Part shown: piece after piece, positions 41,356 through 52,127 of the stretch
How the letters are laid out: every line of letters starts with the position of its first letter
How positions within the stretch are numbered: the stretch's first letter is position 1
Assembly: GCA_003255025.1 (NCBI GenBank)
Contig: QANY01006193.1
Span: 26,406-90,405 of the forward strand
Direction: 5' to 3'
DNA from: Datisca glomerata
Taxonomy: Eukaryota > Streptophyta > Magnoliopsida > Cucurbitales > Datiscaceae
Length of the DNA stretch: 64,000 bases
Made by a program: the position numbers and the translations under genes
The notes under the pieces: generated by a model
What the model was told of the DNA's origin: nothing
Seen by the model: the letters and a program-made list of their open reading frames with translations, nothing else
Databases searched by the model: none

Positions 41356-41935
41356 TGATGACAAGGAAGCAAGACAACTTGGCAGTCCTAACCTAGATGT
41401 GGACAATCAATAGGAGTCTACTAGAGCATGACACCTTGACAATCCTAACCTACAAGTGGACAACCAATAAGAATTTTTTGGGTGGATTACTAGTTTCTTA
41501 TTTACTGCAGTTAATATTTTCTTTATCTTTTAAATTTAGTTTAGGTTTTTTAAACACTTTAGGACTCTGTGGCTTATAGTTTTTCTATTTAAGCATGATT
41601 TTACAATGTATTCAAGAACTTGGTTCAATATAATTTTTTTGTGAGAGTTTTCTCTTTGTTTTTTCTTAGAACTTTTTAGACTTATCAAGAATATTTTTGT
41701 GTCACCTAAAACCTAGACTTATCACTCATATTTCCTTCTTGTTCTTGAGTGTGATGTCTAAACTATACCTTTGGTTATTTTCGAAGCATCAATTTCGGTT
41801 TAGGTCTTATACTTAAGGTTCTCTTTGTGTCATAGAAAACGGGTCAGGGTTTTTTCTTCTTTAAAATCGATCCTTGGTTCTTGAACCATCATGGTTATCG
41901 GGTTTCATCACAAAGTGACGGTGAGGTTCGTATGA
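41356..41935 (+). repeat. LTR shared by GypE (as 3') and GypF (as 5')
   Basis: The LTR starts TGATGACAAGG and ends in GGTTCGTATGA, a mutated GGTTCATATCA. It is preceded by the minisatellite as in a 3' LTR and followed by a primer-binding site as in a 5' LTR. It belongs to the same LTR type as GypA, D and I, not to the LTR at 37304. Confidence 0.85.
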
Positions 41936-42214
41936 TTTGGTGTCAGAGCTTTTGGTTCTCCAAAGATCAGATTAAATTCTGATTTTTTCCTGATTTTGAT
42001 GGTGGTTCTGAAAAATGATCATAACTTTTGATCTAGGTGTCGAAATAGTCACTATTGCATATGAAATCAAACGGATTTTCGAGACCTACAATCTGTACAT
42101 GAGTTGTGGAGCCAGATTCTATTATTTTGATCACTTTCTAGGTCGTTTAAATTATCTATGCAGTTTCATCTAAAAATCAGAATTTCAAATTTCAATCGAA
42201 TTTCTAATGTTTTA

Positions 42215-42410
42215 GTTATCATCTTATCATCCTATTTGTCTTATCTTATCATAGCTTGTCCTTATCTTATCTAATCATGATCTTATCTTATATTATCTTA
42301 TCTTATCTCATCTCATCTTATCTTTTTCTTATCTAATCATTAACTATATCTTATCTTATCTTATCTAATCATTATCTTATCTTATCCTTATCTTATCTTA
42401 TCTTCTCTAA
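42215..42410 (+). repeat. Pentanucleotide array (TCTTA)n in the GypF leader
   Basis: About 195 bp of imperfect TCTTA units, at the same place as the 480-bp array of GypA. Confidence 0.9.
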
Positions 42411-42566
42411 AAAAAGATCGATAGTATAAACTGATCTCCTTTTCTTTCCTTATCTCTAATTTTATCCCTTAGTTATTTCCTCTCCTTATCTTCTCATAGT
42501 ATTTGATTTGTTTAGGTCTTTTGCTTGTTGCTTCATTTCTTCTACTAATATTATTCTCTTTCAAGT

Positions 42567-42875
42567 ATGTCAAACAGAAATAATAGCGGAGGAATGGCTG
42601 AAGGTGGTATGTTAAATTTACAAATGGAGGCATTAGTCGGAGAATTTAAGAGAACGTTAGGAGATTGCCTGGAAAGATTGCATGAGAGGATTGATAGGGT
42701 CGAATCATGGGTGGAGCAATATAGAGCTCCTATGGGGCATCGAAAGGAGAGACGATCACCTAGGGTTACGTATGAGGAAGAATTTGGAAATTACTTTGAT
42801 GAAGAGGAGCGATATTCTCACATGGGCAGATTAGGCCATGGGGTTGGAGATAGGGATTCTGACATGGAATTATAG
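42567..42875 (+). pseudogene. GypF gag N-terminal fragment
   Basis: The 102-codon frame starts MSNRNNSGGMAEGG and includes RLHERIDRVESWVEQY and SPRVTYEEEFGNYF. It is closely similar to GypA gag (11903). It ends at a TAG where GypA continues, and the element stops soon after. Confidence 0.82.
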
Positions 42876-42967
42876 AAGATAGGTTTGGTGAGAGGGTGGA
42901 TAACAAAGACATTACAGCATGTAACTGACATTACAGCATGACATTACAGATAGGTTTGGTGAGAGGG

Positions 42968-43319
42968 GGCTTCTAGTTCCATACCGAGTCAAAGAGACCC
43001 GATGGGAGGTGTTTAGTCCTAAACTAGATGAATTTGACTAAACTTGGATCTTTGGGCATGTTATGTACTCGAACTGACTTTTGACAACCAAAACAAGTTT
43101 GGGATAAGAATTTAAAGTGTTGTGATTGTTTTAGGAGCTTCTAGTGCCATACGGAGTCAAAAATACCCAATGAGATATATGTTTATGCCCAAACTAGACA
43201 AAGTTGGCTAAACTTGGATATTTTGGGCATGACATGTAATCGATTTGACTTTGGATACCCAAAACACGTTTGGGATAAGACTTTAGAGTGTTGTAGTTAT
43301 TTTTGGTGCTTCTAGTGCC
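42968..43319 (+). repeat. 170-bp satellite array, block 5a
   Basis: About two monomers, interrupted by LINE-B2 in the phrase TGCTTCTAGTGCC. The array continues at 44439. Confidence 0.93.
43307..43319. repeat. Left target-site duplication of LINE-B2
   Basis: TGCTTCTAGTGCC stands before the T-run and again at 44439-44451 after the 5' end. The 13-bp match is perfect, but the phrase is also part of every monomer. It is convincing because the monomer is otherwise continuous across the insertion. Confidence 0.85.
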
Positions 43320-44438
43320 TTTTTTTTCGGTAAAATAAAAAATTGTATAAACCGAAGAAGAAACAAACAAATATACAAGGGGCATACCCCAGGAAAGAGA
43401 CACAAATAAAAAGGAACCAGCCAACACACAAGCTGGAGGCACCCAAACACTAACAGAAGATTACAAGTGATAACATCCTAAAGAAACAGAAGAACCAAGC
43501 TTAATTGTAAAAAATAGAGGCATTCAATCCCCAGGCAAGCTGAATGGTTTTGTTATCTTCAGTCTCTGAAAACCCTTTAAGACTCAAAAATCTACCTTTA
43601 ATGACATTTCTAATGCAAGCCAATACCACTTTCTTGTCCCTCATTTTGCCCTCAAAGACTCGATTATTTCTCTCTCTCCAGATATGATAGACAAACGAGC
43701 TGAACATAAGCTTCAACATAAGGCTCAAGAAGTAACCTTTCCTAGCTTTCACAAGGAGCCAGGAGATAAGTTGATTCCAGTTCCTAGGAGAAGACACCAA
43801 GCCACACAAACCAACCAAATTCTGCCAAATAAAGCTAGAATAAGGGCAAGAAGCAAACAGGTGTTCAGAAGATTCTGAAGGATGCAAGCAAAGAACACAG
43901 CTACTAACATTGGAAAACCCAGGAGAGGAGGTCCAAGCAGCCAATCTATCCGCAGTTGCAAGCCTATTAAGAACAGCAAGCCAAGTAATAAAGCTATATC
44001 TGGGAATATGCTTCTTAAACCAAATAAGAGGAGCCCATCTCACTTTTTCACTTGCTGGAGCCAGTTTCCTATAAGTGTGCCCCACAGAGAAAAGACCAGA
44101 GGGAGAAAGAGTCCAAATCCAAGAGTCCAAAGAGGACTCTTTAGGAGGGGGAAGATGGATCTCTCTAATAGTGATAAGCTCATGGGAGCTAGAAATAGGC
44201 CAGTTCCAAGCTGCATTCTGGATCACTGAGCTGACCTTGGTAGTCCAATCCCAACCTGTACCAAAATAAATCCTAGGACCAAACCTTTGAGAAAGAGCCC
44301 CCAAAGGGTGCCAAGGGTCCAAAAGAAGAGAGATCTGCTCCCCATTTCCCACAAGAGCTTTGCAATACCCAGCAAACTTGTCTCTGATTTTCAGAATTTT
44401 CCTCCAACTCCAAGAAGGATTAGTGGCAAGCTTAACCA
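43320..44438 (-). mobile_element. LINE-B copy B2, 5'-truncated insertion into satellite
   Basis: The 1.1-kb copy runs from the T-run and GGGGCATACCCC (43379-43390) to a truncation inside ORF2 at AAGCTTAACCA. It is almost identical to the matching part of B1 and keeps the ORF2 C-terminus that B1 has lost. The frame (44493-43501) is open but has no real start; its first 17 codons are satellite. Near identity with B1 means both derive from a recently active source. Confidence 0.93.
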
Positions 44439-44805
44439 TGCTTCTAGTGCCATACAGAGTAAAAAAGACCCAATGGGGTTTGTTTGGGCCCAAACTAAAT
44501 GAACTTGGCTAAACATTGATCTTTTGGGCATGGCAAGTACTCAATCTGACTTTTGACACTCAAAATATATTTGGGATAAGTATTTGGAGTGTTGTGGTTT
44601 TCTTAGGTGCTTCTAGTGCCATACTGAGTCAAAAAGACCAAATGGGATGTGTTTAGGCGCAAACTATATGAACTTGGCTAAACTTGGATCTTTTGAGCAT
44701 GATATGTACTCGAACTGACTTTTGACACCCAAAACCATTTGGGATAAGAATTTGTAGTGTTGTTGTCGTTTTAGATGTCTCTAGAGACATACTGGGTAAA
44801 GTTCA
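44439..44805 (+). repeat. 170-bp satellite array, block 5b
   Basis: About two monomers in plus orientation up to an inversion point. It opens with the second copy of the LINE-B2 target-site duplication. Confidence 0.92.
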
Positions 44806-44900
44806 TCTAGGTTGTGCCTAAACACAATTGTGCCTAAACACATACAATTGGGTTTTCTTACCCAGTATGTCTTTAGAGGCATCTAAAACGACAACAACAC
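44758..44900. repeat. Inverted repeat at the satellite orientation switch
   Basis: Arms at 44758-44800 and 44858-44900 are reverse complements over 43 bp with two mismatches. The 57-bp spacer contains a direct repeat of TTGTGCCTAAACACA. On the right the satellite runs in minus orientation. Confidence 0.92.
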
Positions 44901-46118
44901 ATTAAACTCTTATCCCAACATGTTTTGGGTGTCAAAAGTCAGTTCGAGTACATGTCATGCCCAAAAGATTCATGTTTAGGCAAGTTTATCAAGTTTTGGC
45001 CTAAAAACGTCTCATTGCGTCTTTTGACTCCATATGACACTAGAAGCGCCCAAAATGACCACAACACTCCAAATTCTTGTCCCGAACATTTTTCTTGTGT
45101 CAAAAGTCAGTTCGAGTACATGACATGCCAACAAGATCCAAGTTTAGCCAAGTTCATCTACTTTGGCCTAAACACGTCCCATTGAGTCTTTTTGACTCCA
45201 TATGGCACTAGAAGTACCTAAAACAACCACAACACTCCAAATTCATAGCGCAAACGTGTTTTGGGTGTCAAAAGTTAGTTCGAGTACATGCCAGTCCCAA
45301 TAGATCAAAGTTTAGCCATCTTCATCTAGTCTGGGCCTAAACACGTCCCATTGGGTCTTTTTGACTCCATTAGGCACTAGAAGCACCTAAAATGACCACA
45401 ACAGTTCAAACTCTTATCCCAAATGTGTTTTGGGTGTCAAAAGTAAATTCGAGTACATGACATGCCATAAAGTCAAAGTTTAGCCAAGTTCATCTAGTTT
45501 GGCCATAAACACGCCCCATCAGGTCCTTTTGACTATGTATGGCGCTAGAAGCACCTTCAACGACCACAACACTTCAAATTCTTATCCCAAATGTCTTTTA
45601 AGTGTCAAAAGTCAGTTCGAGCAAATTCCATTGGTCTTTTTGCTCCGTATGACACTAGACGAACCTAAAATGATGACAACACTCTAAATTCTTATCCCAA
45701 ACATTTTTTCGGTGTCATAAGTCAGATCTAGTACATGACATGCCTAAAACATCCAAGTTTAGCCAAGTACATCCTGTTTGGGCCTAAACACGTCCCTTTG
45801 GGTCTTTTGGATTTTTTATGGTACTAGAATCACCTAAAACGACCACAACACTCCAAATTCTTATGCCAAAAATGATTTGGTTGTCAAAAGTCAGTTCGAG
45901 TACACAACCTAAACATGTATAGTTGGGTCTTTTTGACTCCGTATGGCATTAGAACCATCTAAAACGAGAACATCACTCCAAAATCTTACCCCAAATGGTT
46001 TTGGGTGTCAAAAGCCAGTTCGAGTACATGTCATTCCCAAAATATCCAAGTTTAGCCAAGTTCATCCACTTTGGGCCTAAACACATCCCATTGGGTCTTT
46101 TTAACTCTGCATGGCAGA
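44858..46118 (-). repeat. 170-bp satellite array, block 6, inverted orientation
   Basis: About 7.4 monomers read as the reverse complement of the other blocks, for example TTTTGGGTGTCAAAAGTCAG and GGCCTAAACACGTCCCATT. It is the only sizeable minus-oriented block. It ends at LINE-A2. Confidence 0.94.
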
Positions 46119-46183
46119 TTACAATGTTTAGAGAGAGAAGCTCTCCCTTCTCTCTAGAAACCAGGTGAGGCTTAGTTTCTAAA

Positions 46184-48916
46184 ATGGTGAATGATGCTTA
46201 TTTTGAAACCAAGACTGAGCAAGGTTCAAATATCAGTAAGAAAAGTTCGGGTAAGATGAGCTTTCAGTCTCATGAAGATGTTCTAAAGTTTACAGGAGAT
46301 GGGAGTTCGATGCTGGAAAACCCAGAAGTCAGAGTTGCTTCTAGCTCTTCCTTGGAGGAATCTCCAAGTTTGGATAAGATTTTAGGTATGGAGAACAAAG
46401 AAGTTGGTGAGAAGAAGGTGTGTGTTCGTGCACTAAATGTGGCAGAAGCACTTGCTGCTCGTATTAATGGAGATGACGAGGAGCATGCTACTTGTTTTGG
46501 CACCTTTAGCTACAACCTTAACTCACCAAATAAGGGAGGAAAGGTCCAAATGGCCATTAATGGCAATGATGAGGCTGCTTCTAGCTCTAATGAGGAGCAA
46601 ATCAAAGGTTTGGATGAGCTCTCAATGTCTTGAGGGCACATTTGTTTGGTCCCTTCTTCTCAGGTACACAATGACTTGTTATTACTGGATTCTAGTGCTT
46701 TAAGGGTTCCTTCATCATTTGGTGGAGCCCCATGTTTTGTAAATGAAGCTTTTACAGGTGCTTCTAAGGACAAAGAGCATGTTCAGAAGCAAACAAGCTT
46801 TCCCTTGTCTGAAAAACTAAGGCAAATCACCAAGGGTTCTCTGGCCAAAGGAGGAGCACGAAGAAGAGAGATGATCAAGGGTGAAATCTTTTGTCCATTG
46901 GTCAATGAGGCTGTACTTGAGAGCCAATCAACTCCTGCCACCTCACCAATTCTAGCTAACCCTAGTTGTGCATGGAGTACAAACAATGGCATGCATTCTG
47001 ATCAAAAAGTGAAAGGACAAAAGCAAAAGGAGAAAGGACACCTACTCTTGCATACCTTGGGCAACAACAAAGCTAAATCTTTGCTTGCAAGGACAGACAG
47101 CCTGCCCCAAAACCCGGAGCAAGGACAATCTGTCTTAATTGTGGCTGTACCTGAAGATAAAGGTGATTTGACATTGCCTTTGCCCAAGACATCCTTGGAG
47201 CACGTTTTAGGTACCCTTGTACTACCACCTATGCATGGATATGACTCCTCCACGTCAGCTCCATCAAGGACAAACAACCTGCCCCAAAACCCGGAGCAAG
47301 GACAGCCTCTCCTCTTAATTACAGTTGTACCTGAACATAAAAGGGATTTGACCTTGCCTTTGCTCAAGACATCCTTGGAGCATGTTTTCAGGTACCTTTG
47401 TACTACCACCTAAGCATGGAAAGGACACCTCCACGTCAGCTTCATCTTCTCCAACAGCTCGAAAACCTCATTCATCCATTTTTCCAGAATTCAATCAAGT
47501 AGTTGATGATCTTGGGTTAATGCTTTTACTCAGGGGTTTAGACAAAATTGTGAGTATTATCCTTCCCCCAAACCTTTGGAACCTTTAAAGAATAAGGAGG
47601 TGGCTGCTAAGGGTATTTCTGAAACCCTTAAGTGCAACACTATCTACCATAAACTTTGTGAAGCTTCACCTAAAGCTCAACAAAAGGATGGATCTTGGGC
47701 TGATAAAGTTAAGAGAAACCAACCTAGTAGGTTTGAGCTTGAGTTTCAGGAGTCTACAATTTATGAAGAACATAGGGTCATTGTAAAGCTCCCTGACTTT
47801 GTTACCAAAGACAGCTTTGCCAAATGGGAGACTTGTTTGGTTGGCTATTTTGTGGGTAAAACAGCTCCATTACACTTGGTTAAGAGGATTGCGTTGCAGC
47901 TTTGGAAAGGGAGAGGTCTCCTTGATGTTCAAGCTTCCAAAGGACTCTTCTATTTCAAATTTGATAACTTAGAACATCGAGATTATTTCTTTAAAGATGG
48001 ACCTTGGCATTTGTTAGGGAAACCTCTTATTCTGCAACCATGGGAGCCTAATGTCAAATTCACAAAGGAAAAGTTAGCTAAGATCCCCATTTGGGTGAAA
48101 CTTTGGAATGTTCCCCTTGAGTTGAGAACCTCTGAAGCTCTAAGCTACATTGCTAGTGCAGTGGGTAAACCCCTATACTCGGATCACTTGACTGCAAAAG
48201 GAGTGAAAAGAGACTTCGCTAGAATCTGTGTTGAGATTTCAACCAAGTCAAGAATCCTTAAGCATCTTGATATTGATCTTGGTATTGAAGGATGGGATCC
48301 AATTGATGTTTTTGTAGAGTATGAGGGCCTACCAAAGAGGTGTGACAAGTGTGATATCTTTGGTCATGATTGTGATTTCATCCAGCAAGCTAAAACACTT
48401 TCTCCTAATCCCCAAGCTACAGCCCCATCTCTACCACAATCCAACCCTAGCTCCACCTCAAACTCCCCAAATCACTCCTCTCCCTCATCCCCTACACATT
48501 CCACCCCAAAACAATCCCCCATTTCTCCCTCACTTCTCCCAAACACCACTCCCTCAACCCATTTGGATGATGACAGTGGCTGGATTGAGATTCCATCCAA
48601 GAGATCAAGGAAGAAAATCAACTCAAAAGTGGGACTTGAATTGGCCTTAGTGCAGACCAAGACATAGTTGAAGCTTCCCAACTAAGGGTTGAACCTATTG
48701 AGCACTCAACTGAGGAAGAAGAGGATAATCTTGCTGTCGTGAGCAAGAACCAAGAGCTTTCCACCCCTTCACCTTCTCTAAACACTTCCAGCTCAAGAAA
48801 AAGGAGAAAGAAGAAGAAGAAGAAGAAGGTTAATGGCACACCACACCCTGCAAAAGGGTAGAGATAAAGGAGTTGCAGCTAGTGGGGAAACCCACAACCC
48901 ACCCATTCATGTTTAA
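46184..48916 (+). pseudogene. LINE-A2 ORF1 pseudogene
   Basis: The start MVNDAYFETKTEQ confirms the ORF1 start chosen in A1. Lesions are a TGA at 46631-46633 (TGT in A1), one extra T near 47385, a frameshift near 47520 and a lost base near 48650. The DUF4283-type domain and CDKCDIFGHDC knuckle are in an open frame at 47576-48667. It has two of the 59-residue repeats where A1 has three. Confidence 0.92.
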
Positions 48917-49426
48917 TCTTGCTACTTGGAACATTAGGAGGCTCAATGACTCCTTAAAACAAGCTGCTGTGAGGAAGCTTTGTAAGAATTCCAATCTTTC
49001 TCTTTGTTCTTTACTTGAAACTAAAGTGAAAAACTTTAAATTCACTAATCTTGCTAAGGCCATTTTTTCTTAATTGGGAGGTGGTAGCAAACTACAATTT
49101 TGCTGCAGGGGGTAGATTTTGGGTTGCATGGGACCCAAAAGTACTTGATGTAATAGTTTTGGATACTACTGACCAAGTTTTATTTTGTTAGCTTACTATT
49201 AAGCATTCTAATGTTGTATGTTATATCACATTCGTATATGCTTCAAATTCTAAAGTGATCAGGAAGAAGCTTTGGGAATCCTTGTGCTCCCACCACTCAC
49301 TCACTTCTCATGCCCCATGGCTTATCACCGGAGATTTCAATGTTATTGCCTCCCCTAGTGAGAAATCAGGAGGAGCTAAGGGATGGGATGATGGCATATT
49401 TGACTTCAACAAATGCACTTTCACTA
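48909..49426 (+). pseudogene. LINE-A2 ORF2 N-terminal fragment
   Basis: MFNLATWNIRRLND starts at 48909; a frameshift gives a stop at 49071-49073 and another TAG lies near 49189. The GDFN box is present in the piece at 49255-49426. The copy ends before the SDHS box. Confidence 0.88.
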
Positions 49427-50171
49427 CAAATCGCTCGTTGGCTCGAAATCAACCTACCAAATTGTAGTCTTCAAAGTTTTGCTCGAGTTAATGTAGGTGA
49501 TCGAATGACTCTGAGGAGGTTGGAGCTCTCTGTTTGGAAGAGGCATTTTTTTAAGTCTGGTATTCGATTTCTAGCATGTCCTGTTCTTCGAGTATTCAGA
49601 AAATTAAGGTTCAAGTTACCAAATTGAATTCTGTTCTTCGAGTTTTGTTCGTTGATTTTCAGAAATTAGGCTTTGAGTATTCAGAAAATTCTGTTTTGAT
49701 CAAAACTCGAGTTCTGCTCGAGTTACCAAACCGAGTTTTGATCTCTAATTTATGTATAAGGTCATATGCTCCCTTAATAAAAGTCACCTTCCCTTTAATG
49801 TTCCTAATCTTCAACTTTGAGTTTTTTTTCTTTTTTTTAGCTGTACTTCATGAAGACTAAAGTAACTACTAACTATTTTTTTTGGCTTGTTGTTGATTGT
49901 TAGTTGCATGTTTAAGCTGTAGAGGCATTTTTTCAAGGTGTTGGTCTGTAAGGTGTTATATAGCTGTTTCTAAACTTTCCTTTAAAGAAAAGGTTGCTCC
50001 TAAATTGGTGAATGCTTCGTTTGAAGTTTTCAGATACTTTCTACATTTATGATCATATTTATTGTTTAAGTTGAAAGAAAATTGATAGTTATATTATTGC
50101 ATATTATGACTTTTGATAATAGAGTAACTGTTGAAGATTATGGATACGTCATCATTTCATAACCCCCGAGT
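49427..50171. other. Unassigned AT-rich region
   Basis: No gene or known repeat is recognised. The first 320 bp repeat the motifs CTCGAGTT, TTCTTCGAGT and TATTCAGAAAATT, and a perfect inverted repeat lies at 49698-49743. Poly-T and AT-rich text follows. Short open frames (for example 49576-49860) have no recognisable protein features. It may hold a degraded MITE or other non-autonomous element. Confidence 0.5.
49698..49743. repeat. Perfect 12-bp inverted repeat with nested CTCGAG copies
   Basis: GATCAAAACTCG at 49698-49709 is the exact reverse complement of CGAGTTTTGATC at 49732-49743. Between them lies a second CTCGAG. It could fold into a cruciform or be the end of a small DNA element. Confidence 0.8.
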
Positions 50172-50204
50172 ATCTGACGCTTTTGTCCACTCAGCCATCT
50201 CTCC
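50172..50204 (-). tRNA. trnS-GCU: Partial plastid-type trnS-GCU (5' part only)
   Basis: The minus strand reads GGAGAGATGGCTGAGTGGAC then AAAAGCGTCAGAT, which from memory matches the acceptor and D-arm of chloroplast trnS-GCU. The match stops before the anticodon, so no functional tRNA is encoded. The AT-rich text beyond it (50205-50342) looks like a plastid intergenic spacer. I take it as a nuclear plastid DNA (NUPT) insertion. Confidence 0.6.
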
Positions 50205-50342
50205 CCAATTGAAAAATGAAAAAGGATAATTATTATGATACATTACATAAAAAGTAAGGCTTGAAAAAAGCCCTTCTTTCTCTCTGTTTATTATATAGAT
50301 ATATAATTATTTAGCTATATAAAGATATAGCTAAAAAAATAT
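50205..50342 (-). other. Probable plastid spacer DNA (NUPT)
   Basis: On the minus strand this precedes the trnS start and reads TTTTTATGTAATGTATC and CATTTTTCAATTGGG, in the style of plastid spacers. It contains TATATAGATATATAATTA and ends where gypsy integrase begins. Assignment rests on the adjacent tRNA part. Confidence 0.45.
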
Positions 50343-51483
50343 AAACATTACATGTAGAGAAGCTAAGTCTAGGTTGAAACCACATGGGTTGTATACACCA
50401 CTACCTGCTCCTAGTGAACCTTGGACAGATTTGTCTATGGATTTTGTGCTTGGATTGCCTAGAACTAGGAAAGGCCGTGATAATATCTTTCTCGTGGCTG
50501 ATAGATTGAGTAAGATGGCTCATTTTATACCATGTCATAAAACTGATGATGCTAAGTTGATTGCTGATTTATTTTTCAAAGAAGTTGTGCAATTACATGG
50601 CATATCTAAGGGCATTGTTAGTGATAGAGATGTTAAGTTTTTGAGTCACTTTTGGCATGTGTTATGGGGAAAGTTAGGAACTAAGTTATTGTTTTCAACA
50701 ACTCGTTGCTCTCAAACTGATGGGCAAACTGAGGTAGTTAAGAGGACATGGATTACTTTACTTAGGGTAATTATAGAAAAGAACATTAGGACATGGGAGG
50801 ATTGTTTGCCATTTGTGGAGTTTGCATACAATAGGGCTGTTCATAGCACTACTCATTGTTCTCCATTTGAGATTGTTCCGCTTACTCCTATTGCCACCAA
50901 ACAATTTTGTGAGTGTTGATGCTAATTCTAAGGTAGATTTGCTGAAGAAGTTTCATAAGCAAGTTAAAGAGAGGATTGAAAAGCAAAATGCTCAACACGC
51001 TTCACGTGTGAATAAGGGATGAAAACCAATGATTTTTCATCCTGGAGATTGGGTTTGGGTGCATTTTCGTAAAGAGAGGTTTCTGCTTCAAAGAAAGTCC
51101 AAGCTCAGCCCTAGAGGCGATGGTCCTTTTCAAATTCTTGAAAGGAAATTGACCTGCCAGGTGAGTATAATGTTAGTGCTTCTTTTAATATAGCTGATTT
51201 AAGTCCTTTTGATGCAGGTGATGCATTAGATTCGAGGTTGAATCCTTTTGAGGAGAGGGGAAATGTTAAGGATAAACCTACACAGCAAGTTCTAAGGATC
51301 CAACATCTTAAAGATGAACATGATCAAGAAGGCAATGAGCAAGTTTAAGAGGTTTCTAGTCCAATTATCATGCCTCAAGGACCAATAACAAGATCGCGGT
51401 CTACGCAACTTCAACAAGCTTTAATCCACCATTTGCAAGGCTTAGTCAATTCAGCTAGTGAAGGTCTGCAAGGACATCAAAGC
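50343..51483 (+). pseudogene. GypG integrase and pol C-terminus (CRM-like gypsy)
   Basis: The frame 50374-50919 carries the integrase catalytic core: MDF (first Asp), [10 protein letters not shown] (second Asp) and [11 protein letters not shown] (Glu). [14 protein letters not shown] and [14 protein letters not shown] are strings I associate with CRM centromeric retrotransposons. A frameshift follows FEIV at about 50875; then HPGDWVWVHFRKERF and SPFDAGDA can be read. After a stop near 51346 the tail GPITRSRSTQ appears. I see no chromodomain. The zinc region and everything upstream are absent. Confidence 0.85.
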
Positions 51484-52127
51484 TTTGGGATAAGTGCAAC
51501 GCGAGCCTAGTACAACTTGGTTCAAGTCCAAGATATTAATGGGTTGGATTAAGTATGTAATGGGCCATTTTTGTGTTACCTTTTGGGTTGAACGAAATTT
51601 CACTTTATTTAGAGTCCATTAGTTTTATTTTGCTTAAATTCTATTCTTAATTATTATTTAAAATATAATTAGGTTAGTTTCCTATTCTTGGGTTTTGGGA
51701 TTTTAGTAAACATTTGTAAAGGCTATAAATATGCCTTGCTAGAATGTTTTAAGGGTGCAGAATTTTAATTTAGGAAAAACTAAAAGGTTGTTTTGTTTTT
51801 ATCTTTGTGTTCTTGAGTAGAATACATGCTTTAAGAAATATTCAAGTAGATCGATCACCTTCTTGTGGAGTGTTTCGAAACTGGAATTCAGAAACAAATT
51901 TTCTTTATTCTAGTTCTTGATCATCTATCTAAGAAATCTATTTTTCTAGCATTTTCTGTGGGGTTGCTGCCGAATTGGGTATTGGATTTTCACGTTAATG
52001 CTTCGTGGGTTCCTATACATAAAGGGGTTCTCAAGCTTATTCTTGGAGGTTCTGTATCAAAGAAGGATGAAAGTTTGACCCAATTCAAACTTGTTGAAGA
52101 AAGAACCAAAGCTATTCGAAGATGCAC
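51484..52127 (+). repeat. GypG 3' region, probable LTR
   Basis: After pol comes a non-coding stretch with a TATA-like GGCTATAAATATGCC near 51719 and text typical of an LTR R/U5 region. It differs from the LTRs at 14206 and 41356. I cannot define its ends; it is cut at 52127 by a LINE tail. Confidence 0.5.

Larger units (their letters stand above)
41936..42967 (+). mobile_element. GypF, 5' part of a gypsy element (primer site, leader, gag start)
   Basis: A primer-binding site TGGTGTCAGAGC (41938-41949), a leader with a pentanucleotide array and a gag start form the 5' part of a GypA-type element. After about 42896 it ends in a short duplication and then satellite. The rest of the element is missing. 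Confidence 0.85.
46119..49426 (+). mobile_element. LINE-A copy A2, 5'-complete but missing the 3' part
   Basis: Homology to A1 begins at AATGTTTAGAGAG before the hairpin and runs through ORF1 into ORF2. It stops at CACTTTCACTA near 49426, where A1 continues for 3.3 kb. Identity with A1 is high apart from scattered lesions. No A-tail or target-site duplication can be assigned because the 3' end is missing. Confidence 0.93.

Noticed and set aside
41356..41935. Solo LTR
   Set aside because: It is preceded by the 3' minisatellite and followed by a primer-binding site and gag, so internal sequence remains on both sides.
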